From DASRWI01 sp035654655 (GTDB lineage: Bacteria > Bacteroidota > Ignavibacteria > Ignavibacteriales > Ignavibacteriaceae): DNA of 64,000 nucleotides. A program made the position numbers and the translations under genes. Below the pieces are notes generated by a model. The model ran no database searches. It was not told the DNA's origin and was given only the letters and a program-made list of their open reading frames with translations. Within the stretch, counting starts at the first letter, position 1. The number at the start of each line of letters is the position of its first letter. The stretch is from the NCBI GenBank assembly GCA_035654655.1, contig DASRWI010000009.1, positions 16,820-80,819 of the forward strand, given 5' to 3'. Shown here in pieces: positions 45,407 through 54,273 of this stretch.

Positions 45407-46165
45407 ATGAAAGAAGTTAAAATAAAAGCAGAGAATCTGAACTTATTCTATGGTCAGAAACAAGCTCTTAAAAATATATCAATAGAAATACCTGAAAATA
45501 AAGTTACAGCCTTTATTGGACCAAGTGGCTGCGGTAAATCTACTTTTCTTAGAGTACTTAATAGAATGAATGACCTTATAGATGATGTCAGAATTGAAGG
45601 TAACATTATTATTGATGGAACAAATATTTATGATAAGAATATAGATGTTGTTAATTTAAGAAAACGGATTGGAATGGTTTTTCAAAAATCTAATCTTTTT
45701 CCTAAATCTATTTATGAAAATTTGGTGTATGGTTTAAAAATAAATGGTATTAAAGATAAAAAAATATTAGATGAAACTGTTGAGAGAACTTTAATACAGG
45801 CAGCTTTATTTAATGAGGTTAAGGATAGATTAAATGAACCTGCTTTGGCATTATCAGGTGGTCAACAGCAAAGAGTATGTATTGCAAGAGCTTTAGCAGT
45901 AGAGCCGGAAATTATTTTAATGGATGAACCTGCTTCAGCACTTGATCCTATATCAACAGCAAAGATAGAAGAACTAATTCACGAACTTAAAACAAAATAT
46001 ACGATTGTTATTGTTACTCATAATATGCAGCAAGCTGCTAGAGTTAGTGACCAAACTGCATTTTTTTATCTTGGTGAATTAATAGAATATGATAAAACAA
46101 CAAAAATATTTACCCGACCAACAAAAAAACAAACTGAAGATTATGTTACCGGAAGGTTTGGTTGA
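45407..46165 (+). CDS. pstB: Phosphate ABC transporter ATP-binding protein PstB
   Basis: ATPase that powers phosphate import. Walker A is GPSGCGKST (about residues 36-44), Q-loop in GMVFQKSNLFP, signature LSGGQQQR, Walker B IILMDEPASALDP and switch histidine in VTHNMQQAAR. FLRVLNRMNDL and VTGRFG at the C terminus are PstB-specific. The length of 252 residues is standard. Confidence 0.96.
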   Translation: MKEVKIKAENLNLFYGQKQALKNISIEIPENKVTAFIGPSGCGKSTFLRVLNRMNDLIDDVRIEGNIIIDGTNIYDKNIDVVNLRKRIGMVFQKSNLFPKSIYENLVYGLKINGIKDKKILDETVERTLIQAALFNEVKDRLNEPALALSGGQQQRVCIARALAVEPEIILMDEPASALDPISTAKIEELIHELKTKYTIVIVTHNMQQAARVSDQTAFFYLGELIEYDKTTKIFTRPTKKQTEDYVTGRFG

Positions 46166-46187
46166 TAATAAAAATAAAGGTTTATAA

Positions 46188-46916
46188 ATGATTAGACAAT
46201 TTGACCAACAATTAGAAAAGTTACGTACTAAAATAATCAAAATGTGCAGTCTAGTTGATGAACAAGTGGACCTTGCACTAAAATCTTTTAATGAGGAAAA
46301 TATTGAGTACGCTAAAACAGTAATTGAAAGGGATAGTATTGTTGATAAGTATGATGTTAAAATTGAAAAAGCTTGTCAGAAAATTATTGCTTTAAATCAG
46401 CCTGTTGCCATGGATTTAAGATTAATATTATCAGCTCTTACGATAAATACTAATCTTGAAAGAATAGGGGATATAGCTGTTAATTTGGCAGAAGCTGCTA
46501 TAGAAATAAAGAAAAAACCAGATTTTATTGACCGTATTCCATATTACAAAATGGCAGCAACTGCCAAACAAATGTTAAAGGATTCAATTGATTCGTTAAT
46601 TGAAGCAAATCCTCACCTGGCACAAAAAGTCATTAAAATGGATGACGAGTTAGATAATTATGATAAATCCAGCTATGAAGTTTTATTAAAAATCATGAAA
46701 GAATCTCCCAACAATATTGAAGCGGGAGTTACAATGTTAATTATAAGCCAACAACTTGAGAGAATAGGTGACCACGCTACAAATATTGCTGAAGATGTTT
46801 TCTTCATTGTTGAAGCTCAGATGATTAAACATAAATATGAAAAATTTTTATTTGGCGAAGAAGAAAGTGAAGATGATGATAAAGACATCAATAATGAAGA
46901 AGAAAAACCTATCTAA
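46188..46916 (+). CDS. phoU: Phosphate signalling protein PhoU
   Basis: Represses phosphate-starvation signalling by coupling PstB to the Pho histidine kinase. The 242 residues form two three-helix bundles. Metal-binding patches are recognisable in each half: NLERIGDIAVNLAE and QLERIGDHATNIAEDVFF. The C-terminal tail is unusually acidic (EESEDDDKDINNEEE). It closes the pst operon and its last 8 bases overlap, tail to tail, with the TetR-type regulator. No phoB/phoR pair is in the window. Confidence 0.94.
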   Translation: MIRQFDQQLEKLRTKIIKMCSLVDEQVDLALKSFNEENIEYAKTVIERDSIVDKYDVKIEKACQKIIALNQPVAMDLRLILSALTINTNLERIGDIAVNLAEAAIEIKKKPDFIDRIPYYKMAATAKQMLKDSIDSLIEANPHLAQKVIKMDDELDNYDKSSYEVLLKIMKESPNNIEAGVTMLIISQQLERIGDHATNIAEDVFFIVEAQMIKHKYEKFLFGEEESEDDDKDINNEEEKPI

Positions 46917-47475
46917 TAAATAATTTTAAATTTTGCTGGATTACATCTTTTAAGCTGACCGATTTATTTTTTGCTGCTGCTAATTTATTCCCTGCAATTA
47001 AACTCCAGCTTAAGTTACTTAGATAATAAGGTACTTTGACAATAAGGTCTTCAAAGTTTTTATTGTTTAATTCCTTAAATGTTTCTTTTATTAAAATCTC
47101 TTCCTCATCGATGGTATTGTTTAAAATATCTATTTCCTCTTTTAATGCCTTATCCTTTAAGATTAAAATAAAAACGTTATGAATAAGCTTGTAAGTATTT
47201 TCTATATTCTCCTTTAACTCAAAGTATTTAATAAGCTTTTCCTTGTCAGATATATTTTCAGAAAAAACATTTTTAATATCGTTCAATAATAAATCAAATT
47301 CCCAGTTAAGAGTTTTTAAATAAAGGTCTTCTTTAGATTGGAAATAATGATAGATAGTTGCCTTTCCAATTCTTAAGTCACGTGCAACTTCATCAAGAGT
47401 TGTTTTCTGCAGTCCATGTTTGGAAAATCTTTTATCAGCAGCTTTAATGATTTGTAATTTTCTATTTTGAAGCAT
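46909..47475 (-). CDS. TetR-family transcriptional regulator
   Basis: A 188-residue one-component regulator. The N-terminal helix-turn-helix is typical: IIKAADKRFSKHGLQKTTLD, then IGKATIYHYFQSKEDLY at about residues 32-48. The C-terminal ligand-binding domain shows no recognisable specificity. It is separated from the upstream YtxH gene by a palindromic terminator, so it probably has its own promoter. Its target is unknown; YtxH and rhomboid genes on the same strand are the nearest candidates. Confidence 0.9.
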   Translation of the reverse strand: MLQNRKLQIIKAADKRFSKHGLQKTTLDEVARDLRIGKATIYHYFQSKEDLYLKTLNWEFDLLLNDIKNVFSENISDKEKLIKYFELKENIENTYKLIHNVFILILKDKALKEEIDILNNTIDEEEILIKETFKELNNKNFEDLIVKVPYYLSNLSWSLIAGNKLAAAKNKSVSLKDVIQQNLKLFIR

Positions 47476-47528
47476 TATAAATTTATTTTTACAATTTAAT
47501 ATAAAAAAATAAACTTAAATTAATAAAA

Positions 47529-47554
47529 AAAAGCTTGGAATATTCCAAGCTTTT
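47529..47554. terminator. Bidirectional terminator between YtxH and TetR genes
   Basis: AAAAGCTTGGAA at 47529-47540 pairs perfectly with TTCCAAGCTTTT at 47543-47554 around a 2-base centre. Flanking A and T runs on both sides allow function on either strand; it most likely ends the YtxH transcript on the minus strand. Confidence 0.75.
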
Positions 47555-47576
47555 AATAATTAGCTTATTTAAAAAA

Positions 47577-47831
47577 CTAAGCAACCATTTTTTTTGCGGC
47601 TACAAGAATGTGGTCAGCTTTCTTAATACTGTTCTTGTAGACGTCTGTTACTTTATCTTTACCAGTATGGTAATAATCATTTACATCTTCAACTACATCA
47701 TTGGTTTTTTGAGCGATTATTTTCCGTAATTTTTTACCTTTGATAGGTGTATATAGAAAAGCTATAGTACTACCTATAATACCTCCGATAAAAAATCCCG
47801 AAATAAAATTTGATGCTCTTCCATTATTCAT
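47577..47831 (-). CDS. YtxH-domain membrane protein
   Basis: A small protein of 84 residues with one N-terminal transmembrane segment (FISGFFIGGIIGSTIAFLYTP) followed by an amphipathic tail with KGKKLRKIIAQKTNDV, the YtxH pattern. Members are stress- or envelope-associated, with unknown biochemistry. I place the start at the ATG at 47831 because GGAG lies 6 bases upstream; an in-frame TTG at 47843 would overlap that ribosome site. The gap of about 85 bases to the rhomboid gene upstream makes co-transcription possible but unproven. Confidence 0.82.
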   Translation of the reverse strand: MNNGRASNFISGFFIGGIIGSTIAFLYTPIKGKKLRKIIAQKTNDVVEDVNDYYHTGKDKVTDVYKNSIKKADHILVAAKKMVA

Positions 47832-47915
47832 ATATTTCTCCAAGGTTATTTCATTTTCAAAAACATCATCATTTCACATAGGCAAAATATACCATAATTC
47901 TATAGTTGCAATATA

Positions 47916-48692
47916 TCATATCACAAAAGTAAAAAATCCTTTTCTAACTTGAGGCGGCCATTTTTTAGTTCCTATTGCAAAAAGCCTTATTAAGAGAAAT
48001 CCTGATACAAAACCTCCTATGTGAGCCGCAAAAGCTACACCTCCTTGAGCATTACCCAAAGAACTAAATCCGGAAAATAATTGGAATACAAACCATAATC
48101 CAAGTGCGACAAGTGCAGGTACTTCAGTAATAATGTAGAAAATCATAACCCTGACTCTTCTGGTAGGAAATAACATTAAATAACCACCGAGGACACCACT
48201 TATAGCTCCTGATGCTCCTAAAGTGGGAATAAATGCATCACCTCCGAAATTCAAGGTGATAAAAACTTGAGATAATCCAGCACATAAACCCGTTACCAGA
48301 TAAAAGATTAAATACCTTAAATGTCCTATTCGATTTTCAAGGTTATCACCAAAAATTAAAAGAAATAACATATTACCAAAAATATGAGCTATGCTGGCAT
48401 GCATAAACATTGAAGTAAAGAATGTAAACAAAACAGGAATAGGAGTTGGCTGTAAACCTGGTACATTAAATTTCTCACCTGTAAGTTTATCTTCATAAAC
48501 TCTATCGTCTGTTACAATATCTTTTCCTGTTATAATCTCAGCAGGCACCATTGAGTAAGCATATATAAATTCCTGATTTGTACCTAAAGATTGATAATAA
48601 ACGAAAACAAAGATGTTTAATGCGATTAGGATATAATTAATGAAAGGAGTTATCCTTCTATCTCTATTGTCGTCACCTATAGGGAAAAGCAT
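47916..48692 (-). CDS. Rhomboid-family intramembrane serine protease
   Basis: A membrane protease that cleaves transmembrane substrates. At 258 residues it has six or seven predicted helices. The catalytic serine lies in GASGAISGVLG and the catalytic histidine in FAAHIGGFVSG; the HGxxHxxxN-like segment is MHASIAHIFGNMLFL. A hydrophilic loop of about 45 residues (about 50-95) after the first helix contains charged stretches. It is divergent from kdsA across a 178-base gap with a strong hairpin. Confidence 0.92.
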   Translation of the reverse strand: MLFPIGDDNRDRRITPFINYILIALNIFVFVYYQSLGTNQEFIYAYSMVPAEIITGKDIVTDDRVYEDKLTGEKFNVPGLQPTPIPVLFTFFTSMFMHASIAHIFGNMLFLLIFGDNLENRIGHLRYLIFYLVTGLCAGLSQVFITLNFGGDAFIPTLGASGAISGVLGGYLMLFPTRRVRVMIFYIITEVPALVALGLWFVFQLFSGFSSLGNAQGGVAFAAHIGGFVSGFLLIRLFAIGTKKWPPQVRKGFFTFVI

Positions 48693-48767
48693 AAGTTATT
48701 CCTTGAAAATATTTTTATTATTTTAAATACAATTAGGGATAATATTCTCTACTTTATTGTGATAAAC

Positions 48768-48807
48768 AATATTCTCTGTTTTTATCTGGTTAAAAAACTG
48801 AGAATAT
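48768..48807. promoter_or_regulatory. Hairpin and repeated AATATTCTCT motif upstream of kdsA
   Basis: AATATTCTCT occurs at 48741-48750 and again at 48768-48777. The second copy starts an imperfect hairpin: ATATTCTC-T-GTTTTTA pairs with TAAAAAAC-T-GAGAATAT ending at 48807 around a TCTGGT loop. There is no T run after it, so it does not look like a terminator. It lies 64 bases upstream of kdsA in the divergent gap and may be an operator or leader structure. Confidence 0.4.
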
Positions 48808-48870
48808 GATATTATCAAAAATAACCTCTTTTATTTATATTTAAACTTTAATTTAGAATCAATATAAACT

Positions 48871-49683
48871 ATGATAAAAATTCAAGATTTTGAGATAGGT
48901 AATAACAAGCCATTTGTGTTGATTGCAGGACCTTGTGTTATTGAAAATGAAGAATTAATATACAATACTGCAGATTTTCTTGTGAAGTTGACAAAGGAGT
49001 TAGGGATACCTTTAATCTTTAAATCAAGTTATAAGAAAGCAAATAGAACTAGTGGGAAATCATTCACAGGGATTGGTGATAAAGAAGCCTTACAAATTCT
49101 TGATAATGTCAGAAGAAAATATAATGTTCCTGTATTAACAGATATTCATAGTGTTAAAGATGCTGAACAAGCTGCAAAGTACGTTGATATACTTCAAATA
49201 CCTGCATTCTTATGCAGGCAAACTGATTTATTAGTTGCTGCCGGTAAAACAGGGAAGGTAGTAAATATTAAAAAAGGACAATTCCTTGCCCCTGAAGATA
49301 TGAAACATGCTGCTGAAAAAGTCGCGTCTTCAGGTAATAACAATATTATGCTTACTGAAAGAGGAACGACATTTGGATATCATAATTTAGTAGTTGATAT
49401 GAGGTCATTTATTATAATGAAGGAAATTGGATATCCTGTAGTTATGGATGCCACACATTCTGTGCAATTGCCAAGTAATGAAAATACAAGTGGCGGACAA
49501 CCCAAGTATATTAAACCTCTTGCTAAAGCTGCAACAGCAGTTGGTATTGACGCACTGTTTCTTGAGGTACATCCACAGCCTGAAAAAGCTTTAAGCGATG
49601 CTGCAAGTCAATTACCGTTAAATGACTTACGGGAATTACTTGAGGAAGTACAAAGTATAGATAAGATTATAAAAAAATATTAA
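48871..49683 (+). CDS. kdsA: 3-deoxy-8-phosphooctulonate synthase (Kdo-8-phosphate synthase)
   Basis: Condenses arabinose-5-phosphate with phosphoenolpyruvate to make Kdo-8-phosphate for LPS. The 270-residue TIM barrel shows LIAGPCVIENEE, FKSSYKKANRTS, the phosphate-binding KKGQFLAPEDM and ERGTTFGYHNLVVDMRS. LEVHPQPEKALSDAASQLP near the end is also diagnostic. It opens a Kdo/LPS-export operon and is followed 20 bases later by kdsD, which supplies its substrate. Confidence 0.95.
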   Translation: MIKIQDFEIGNNKPFVLIAGPCVIENEELIYNTADFLVKLTKELGIPLIFKSSYKKANRTSGKSFTGIGDKEALQILDNVRRKYNVPVLTDIHSVKDAEQAAKYVDILQIPAFLCRQTDLLVAAGKTGKVVNIKKGQFLAPEDMKHAAEKVASSGNNNIMLTERGTTFGYHNLVVDMRSFIIMKEIGYPVVMDATHSVQLPSNENTSGGQPKYIKPLAKAATAVGIDALFLEVHPQPEKALSDAASQLPLNDLRELLEEVQSIDKIIKKY

Positions 49684-49703
49684 ATTTTAGAGGAAGAAGT
49701 AAA

Positions 49704-50681
49704 TTGGATTACCAGGAAATAATTTCTAAAGGTAAAGAAGTTGTTAGAATTGAAGCTGCTGCTGTTAATAAATTAATGGAAAATATTAACGAGCAATTTG
49801 CCCTCGCTGTTGAAATGATAATAAACAGTAAGGGCAGAGTTGTTCTTACAGGAATGGGTAAATCCGGAATTATAGCTCGCAAGATTGTTGCAACATTAAA
49901 CTCAACTGGAACTGCTGCAATCTATCTACATCCTACAGATGCTTTACATGGTGATCTTGGAATGGTTCGCAAAGAGGATGTTGTAATTCTTATCTCTAAG
50001 AGTGGTGAAACAGAAGAGATTTGTAATCTTGTTCCATTGCTTAAAAGAATGGGGATAAAACTCATTGCTATATCTGGAAGAAAAAATTCAAAGTTGGGTA
50101 AAGAAAGCGATGTTTTCTTAAGCATTGGCAGTATTGAGGAAGCTTGTCCCCACGATTTAGCGCCAACATCATCAACTACTGCTACTTTAGTATTAGGTGA
50201 TGCCTTGTCAGTTGTTTTGCTTCAATTAAGAGGTTTTACTGCACAGGATTTTGCATATTTACATCCAGGTGGAAGTTTGGGTAAGAGATTATCTTTGGAA
50301 ATAAAAGAAATTATGATTAAGGGGGATGATATTCCTATAGTAAAAGAGAACACTCTAATTAAAGATGTTATTTGGGAAATTACTTCAAAAAGATTGGGTA
50401 CAACTTGCGTGGTTGATGATGGCAATATGTTAATAGGTGTAATTACTGACGGAGATTTAAGAAGAATTTTGGAAAAGACGTTGAACATTACCGGCTTAAC
50501 TTCAAAAGATATTATGACTAAAAACCCAAAAACTTTGATGCAAAATCAATTAGCTTCTTTTGCATTACAGCAAATGGAAAATTTTAAAATTACATCAACC
50601 ATAATTATTGATGATGAAAATAAGCCTATTGGCATTGTTCATCTACATGACTTGATTAATTTAGGCTTAAGACAAAGATGA
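49704..50681 (+). CDS. kdsD: Arabinose-5-phosphate isomerase (KdsD/KpsF family)
   Basis: Converts ribulose-5-phosphate to arabinose-5-phosphate, the substrate of KdsA. A SIS domain (about residues 35-170; GMGKSGIIARK, SKSGETEE, ATSSTTATLVLGD-like segment) precedes two CBS domains (about 205-325), as in E. coli KdsD. The start is a TTG preceded by an AGAGGAAG ribosome site; the next in-frame ATG, at residue 25, would cut into the conserved N-terminal helix. It overlaps lptC by 4 bases. Confidence 0.94.
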   Translation: MDYQEIISKGKEVVRIEAAAVNKLMENINEQFALAVEMIINSKGRVVLTGMGKSGIIARKIVATLNSTGTAAIYLHPTDALHGDLGMVRKEDVVILISKSGETEEICNLVPLLKRMGIKLIAISGRKNSKLGKESDVFLSIGSIEEACPHDLAPTSSTTATLVLGDALSVVLLQLRGFTAQDFAYLHPGGSLGKRLSLEIKEIMIKGDDIPIVKENTLIKDVIWEITSKRLGTTCVVDDGNMLIGVITDGDLRRILEKTLNITGLTSKDIMTKNPKTLMQNQLASFALQQMENFKITSTIIIDDENKPIGIVHLHDLINLGLRQR

Positions 50682-51214
50682 AATTAATGATATTAATTTT
50701 TTCTTTACTTATATTCATTGGTTGTGAAGAAGAAAAAGTAAAACCGGCTATATCTTCAATAAATGTAAAAGAAATTCCTGCACAAGAAAGCTGGAACTCT
50801 AAGGTTATATTTTCTGATTCAGGAATAACAAAGGCAATCCTGAACACCGGTCACTTAAGAGTATTTTCTGAATCAAGAGAAACTTTGTTAGACCAAAATA
50901 TTAAAGTTGATTTTTACAATAAGGAAGAAGTAAAAACTACTACTTTAACAGCTAAAAATGGTAAAGTTGATGATGCTTCTCAAAATTTGTGGGCTTATGA
51001 TAGCGTTGTTGTTGTAAATGATTCAGGTGTTGTAATTAGAACAGAAGAGCTTATGTGGAGAAATTTGGATAAGAAAATAGTTTCAGATAAATATGTCAAA
51101 ATAACTTCTCCGGTCGAAACTATTGAAGGAATTGGATTTGAATCCGATCAGAGTTTAAGAAATTATGTAATTTATAAAATTACATACATAACTCGCAGGG
51201 ATAGTATATTATAA
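50678..51214 (+). CDS. lptC: LptC-like LPS export protein (lipoprotein form)
   Basis: Carries LPS from the inner-membrane LptBFG complex toward the periplasmic bridge. The 178-residue protein starts with a short hydrophobic stretch ending in the lipobox FIGC, so it appears lipid-anchored rather than held by a transmembrane helix as in E. coli. The core shows the beta-jellyroll pattern with LNTGHLRVFSES, VDFYNKEEVKTTTLTAKNGKV and WAYDSVVVVNDSG. Position between kdsD and the OstA-like gene supports the call. It overlaps kdsD by 4 bases and ostA by 1 base. Confidence 0.88.
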   Translation: MKLMILIFSLLIFIGCEEEKVKPAISSINVKEIPAQESWNSKVIFSDSGITKAILNTGHLRVFSESRETLLDQNIKVDFYNKEEVKTTTLTAKNGKVDDASQNLWAYDSVVVVNDSGVVIRTEELMWRNLDKKIVSDKYVKITSPVETIEGIGFESDQSLRNYVIYKITYITRRDSIL

Positions 51215-52593
51215 TGAAATACTTCATTTTTATAATTTTAGTTTTTTCAAGTTTAACTTTTTCACAACAGAGTAATACCATTCTCGTTGTTGGCGATAGT
51301 TTAATTGGAAGAAATGAAAAAGGTGAAATGATTAGAGAGGTAATAGGTCATGTAGTTCTTAATCAAGGGAAGGTTAGAATTACCTGCGATAGAGCAATCC
51401 AATTTTTATCAAAAAATAATGCTGAACTTATTGGTAATGTTGTAGCTACTCAAGAAAATATTACTATTACAACTCCAAAGGGTTTTTATTATGGAAATCA
51501 AAAGAGAGCTGAAAGTATTTCAGGAATAATGTTAGATGATAAAAAAGTTATTCTTACTGCAAAGTCCGGTGAATACTTTTTTGATGAAGACATGGCCCAT
51601 TTTGTAGATAGTGTAAAACTTTATGATACTACTACAACTTTGACTTCAAATGAAATGATCTATTTTCAAAAAGAAAATAGAATGATTTCAATGGGGAATG
51701 TTCAGGTTGTTGATAATGAAAATGTAATCAAAGCAGATAGTTTGGAATATCATAGATATACAAAAATCACTTTTGCCTTTAATAATGTATCAATCAGTAA
51801 TAGCGTTAATAATCTAATTATCTATGGTGACCATCTTGAAGATTATGATCTTGAAAGCAAAACCATAATTGATAAAAATCCCTTGTTAATTCAGTTTGAT
51901 ACTACCTTTGTTACTTCTGTAGATTCAGTTTCAGGAGACACCATTCAAACTGCAACTGAAGATACCTTATTGATAAAGTCTATGTTTATGGAAGCCTGGA
52001 GAGATACTATAAATAAATTTATAGCAATAGATTCAGTTAGAATATTGAGAAAAAGTTTTGCTTCCAAAAATGATTATACTTTGTATCTCCGAAATGAAAA
52101 TAAAATATTGACCTACAAAGCTAAAGCCAATGATGTTGCTCCTGTTCTCTGGTATGATAATTCACAATTATCGGGAGATTCTGTTGCTATTTTCTTAACC
52201 GAGAATAAGATTAAATCACTTGAAGTATATAGAAATGCGTTTATCCTTTCACAAAGTTTACTATATCCTCAAAGGTTTGATCAAATAGCAGGTGAAAAAG
52301 TCATTATTGACTTTGCTGAACAAGGTATTGATAAGACTGATGTTTTTGGGAATGTATTAAGTATTTATTATATGTATGAGCAGGATGAACCAAATGGATT
52401 AACTAAATCATCCTCTCAAACAGCCAGTATTAGATTTGAAGACAAAAAAGTTAGTGAAGTACGTTTATATGGAAGCCCTATGAGTGAATTTCATCCTGAG
52501 AATATGGTAACAGGAAAAGAAACATCTTTCGTTCTTCCGCAATATGTATTTTTTGAAGATAGACCGGTTAAACAGGATTTTTTAATAAAGTAA
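51214..52593 (+). CDS. OstA/LptA-like LPS transport protein, long form
   Basis: A 459-residue periplasmic protein: signal peptide (MKYFIFIILVFSSLTFSQ), then an N-terminal OstA domain with VVLNQGKVRITCDRAIQFL, VVATQENITITTPKGFYYG and AKSGEYFFDED. Similar strands recur to about residue 200 (GNVQVVDNENVIKADSLEY), and a longer C-terminal beta region continues to the end. E. coli LptA is only about 185 residues, so this is the extended OstA-like form found in Bacteroidota relatives. It likely bridges LPS from LptC to the outer membrane. lptB follows 7 bases later. Confidence 0.87.
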   Translation: MKYFIFIILVFSSLTFSQQSNTILVVGDSLIGRNEKGEMIREVIGHVVLNQGKVRITCDRAIQFLSKNNAELIGNVVATQENITITTPKGFYYGNQKRAESISGIMLDDKKVILTAKSGEYFFDEDMAHFVDSVKLYDTTTTLTSNEMIYFQKENRMISMGNVQVVDNENVIKADSLEYHRYTKITFAFNNVSISNSVNNLIIYGDHLEDYDLESKTIIDKNPLLIQFDTTFVTSVDSVSGDTIQTATEDTLLIKSMFMEAWRDTINKFIAIDSVRILRKSFASKNDYTLYLRNENKILTYKAKANDVAPVLWYDNSQLSGDSVAIFLTENKIKSLEVYRNAFILSQSLLYPQRFDQIAGEKVIIDFAEQGIDKTDVFGNVLSIYYMYEQDEPNGLTKSSSQTASIRFEDKKVSEVRLYGSPMSEFHPENMVTGKETSFVLPQYVFFEDRPVKQDFLIK

Positions 52594-52600
52594 GTTTATT

Positions 52601-53338
52601 ATGGAAAACAAAACTTTAAGAAGTGAAAATTTAGTTAAAGTTTATAAAAAAAGAACAGTTGTTAATAAGGCTTCAGTTCAGGTGTCCAAGGGAGAGATTG
52701 TTGGATTACTTGGTCCTAATGGTGCCGGTAAAACAACAACTTTTTATATGATTGTTGGGATGATAAGACCAAATAAAGGTAAAGTTTTTTTGGATGAGGT
52801 TGAGATAACAAATACACCTATGTACAAAAGAGCCAGGATGGGAATAGGATACCTTCCTCAGGAAGCATCTGTTTTTAGAAGATTAACTGTGGAAGAAAAT
52901 ATTTATGCAATTTTGCAAATGATGGATTTAAAAGCTAATGAGAGAAAAGAAAAATGTGAAAAACTTTTAGAAGATTTAACAATTTCTCATTTAAGAAAAA
53001 GCTTAGGATATCAATTAAGTGGAGGCGAAAGACGCAGGACAGAAATTGCAAGAGCTTTGGCAACTAACCCTAATTTTATTTTGTTAGATGAACCATTTGC
53101 CGGAGTAGACCCGATAGCTGTTGAAGATATTATGAACATAGTTGCTAATTTAAAAAATAGGGGTATTGGTGTTTTGATTACAGACCATAATGTACACGAA
53201 ACTCTGAGTATTGTTGATAAAGGTTATATTTTAATAAATGGAGTAATTTTTAAACAAGGTAGAGCTCAGGAGTTAGCAGATGATGCAGAAGTAAGAAAAT
53301 TATATTTAGGCGAGAAGTTCAAATTAGACAGATATTAA
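52601..53338 (+). CDS. lptB: LPS export ABC transporter ATP-binding protein LptB
   Basis: Cytoplasmic ATPase that powers LPS extraction from the inner membrane with LptFG. Walker A GPNGAGKTT (about residues 39-47), Q-loop in GYLPQEAS, signature LSGGERRR, Walker B FILLDEPFAGVDP and switch histidine in ITDHNVHE are all present. VFRRLTVEENI is typical of LptB. The 245-residue length is normal. It is the last gene of the kdsA-kdsD-lptC-ostA-lptB operon; lptF and lptG are not here. Its end is 8 bases from a convergent lipoprotein gene. Confidence 0.96.
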   Translation: MENKTLRSENLVKVYKKRTVVNKASVQVSKGEIVGLLGPNGAGKTTTFYMIVGMIRPNKGKVFLDEVEITNTPMYKRARMGIGYLPQEASVFRRLTVEENIYAILQMMDLKANERKEKCEKLLEDLTISHLRKSLGYQLSGGERRRTEIARALATNPNFILLDEPFAGVDPIAVEDIMNIVANLKNRGIGVLITDHNVHETLSIVDKGYILINGVIFKQGRAQELADDAEVRKLYLGEKFKLDRY

Positions 53339-53345
53339 CTGTTGA

Positions 53346-53768
53346 CTATTGGATAGACTCTATATTATTTACAACACTTGAATTAATTTTCCATTCATCA
53401 TTAACCTTTGTAAGATAATGAACTGCTGAAACTTTATTATTATTAAACTGAGGTCCTTTTATCTTCCTGGTTGTAAAAACTACTCTAACTTTAGCACTTT
53501 GTTCATCAATTTCTGATACACTAACATCTATTAGTTTATATTCTAAATCATACATATTAAATAAATTAGTCATCACCGATTTAGTCATTGCATAACTTGG
53601 ACTGTTAGGGTCAATGGTTTTCAAATATGCATCAACATTCTCTTCTTCAGCCGCTTTTAGATTTTCTTTTACCAACTCAATGCATGCTTCTTTATCATCC
53701 AGACATCCTAAAAATGTTGAGCTTATTAAAAGAAATAAAAATAAAAAATATATTTTATGATTTTTCAT
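53346..53768 (-). CDS. Small lipoprotein, NTF2-like candidate, paralogue 1
   Basis: A 140-residue predicted lipoprotein with lipobox TFLGC. The mature part (LVKENLKAAEEENVDAYLKT, then NLFNMYDLEYKLIDVSV and a final WKINSSVV strand) has the helix-then-sheet order of SnoaL/NTF2-like folds, but this is only a structural guess. It is clearly related to the next gene upstream (53769-54182): both share a TDP/D-x-NSPxY or HNPQY segment, a K-RK/KRI stretch and the closing W-KI. The two are consecutive with no gap, suggesting tandem duplication. No function is recognised. Confidence 0.65.
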   Translation of the reverse strand: MKNHKIYFLFLFLLISSTFLGCLDDKEACIELVKENLKAAEEENVDAYLKTIDPNSPSYAMTKSVMTNLFNMYDLEYKLIDVSVSEIDEQSAKVRVVFTTRKIKGPQFNNNKVSAVHYLTKVNDEWKINSSVVNNIESIQ

Positions 53769-54182
53769 TTAAATATCAGCTTTAATCTCTGTCTTTAAAA
53801 TTTTCCACACATCACTATTTCCAACCAATGTATAATCTACTTTGTATTTGTTTGTCCTAATATCATTTTTTCTTATTCTCTTGGTTGACATTATTGCTTC
53901 AAGCTTCACTAAATCAGCTTTTTCTTCAATTACGTTGATTTCTTCAATTGTATAATCATAATCAAATTCTTCAAAAGATTTTGTATATAATAATTTGGCA
54001 GAAGAATATTGAGGGTTGTGAACATCCAAGGTACTAACAAGTAAATTTATATCTTCAGTTTCCATTGCTGTAATATTCTTATTAACAACATCATAATATT
54101 TTTGATTATCAGAACAAGAAACGATAATAAAAGCAGAAATAAAAGAAAGCAGTAAAATTGAACAACGAAAATATAAATTCAT
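53769..54182 (-). CDS. Small lipoprotein, NTF2-like candidate, paralogue 2
   Basis: A 137-residue predicted lipoprotein with lipobox IIVSC near residue 23. The mature part begins with KYYDVVNKNITAMETEDINL and shows the same order of helices and strands as its neighbour at 53346-53768, ending VWKILKTEI. It is the first gene of the pair on the minus strand and its stop is directly followed by the start of paralogue 1. A GC-rich hairpin at 54274-54311 lies between it and pdxH. No catalytic residue or named family is recognised. Confidence 0.65.
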   Translation of the reverse strand: MNLYFRCSILLLSFISAFIIVSCSDNQKYYDVVNKNITAMETEDINLLVSTLDVHNPQYSSAKLLYTKSFEEFDYDYTIEEINVIEEKADLVKLEAIMSTKRIRKNDIRTNKYKVDYTLVGNSDVWKILKTEIKADI

Positions 54183-54273
54183 ATTGAACTCTGGATAATA
54201 ATTACATTTATTTATTTCAATTTAATTTATTCTTTAGAAAAATGAAAGAAAAAAATGAATTATTTAAAACACA

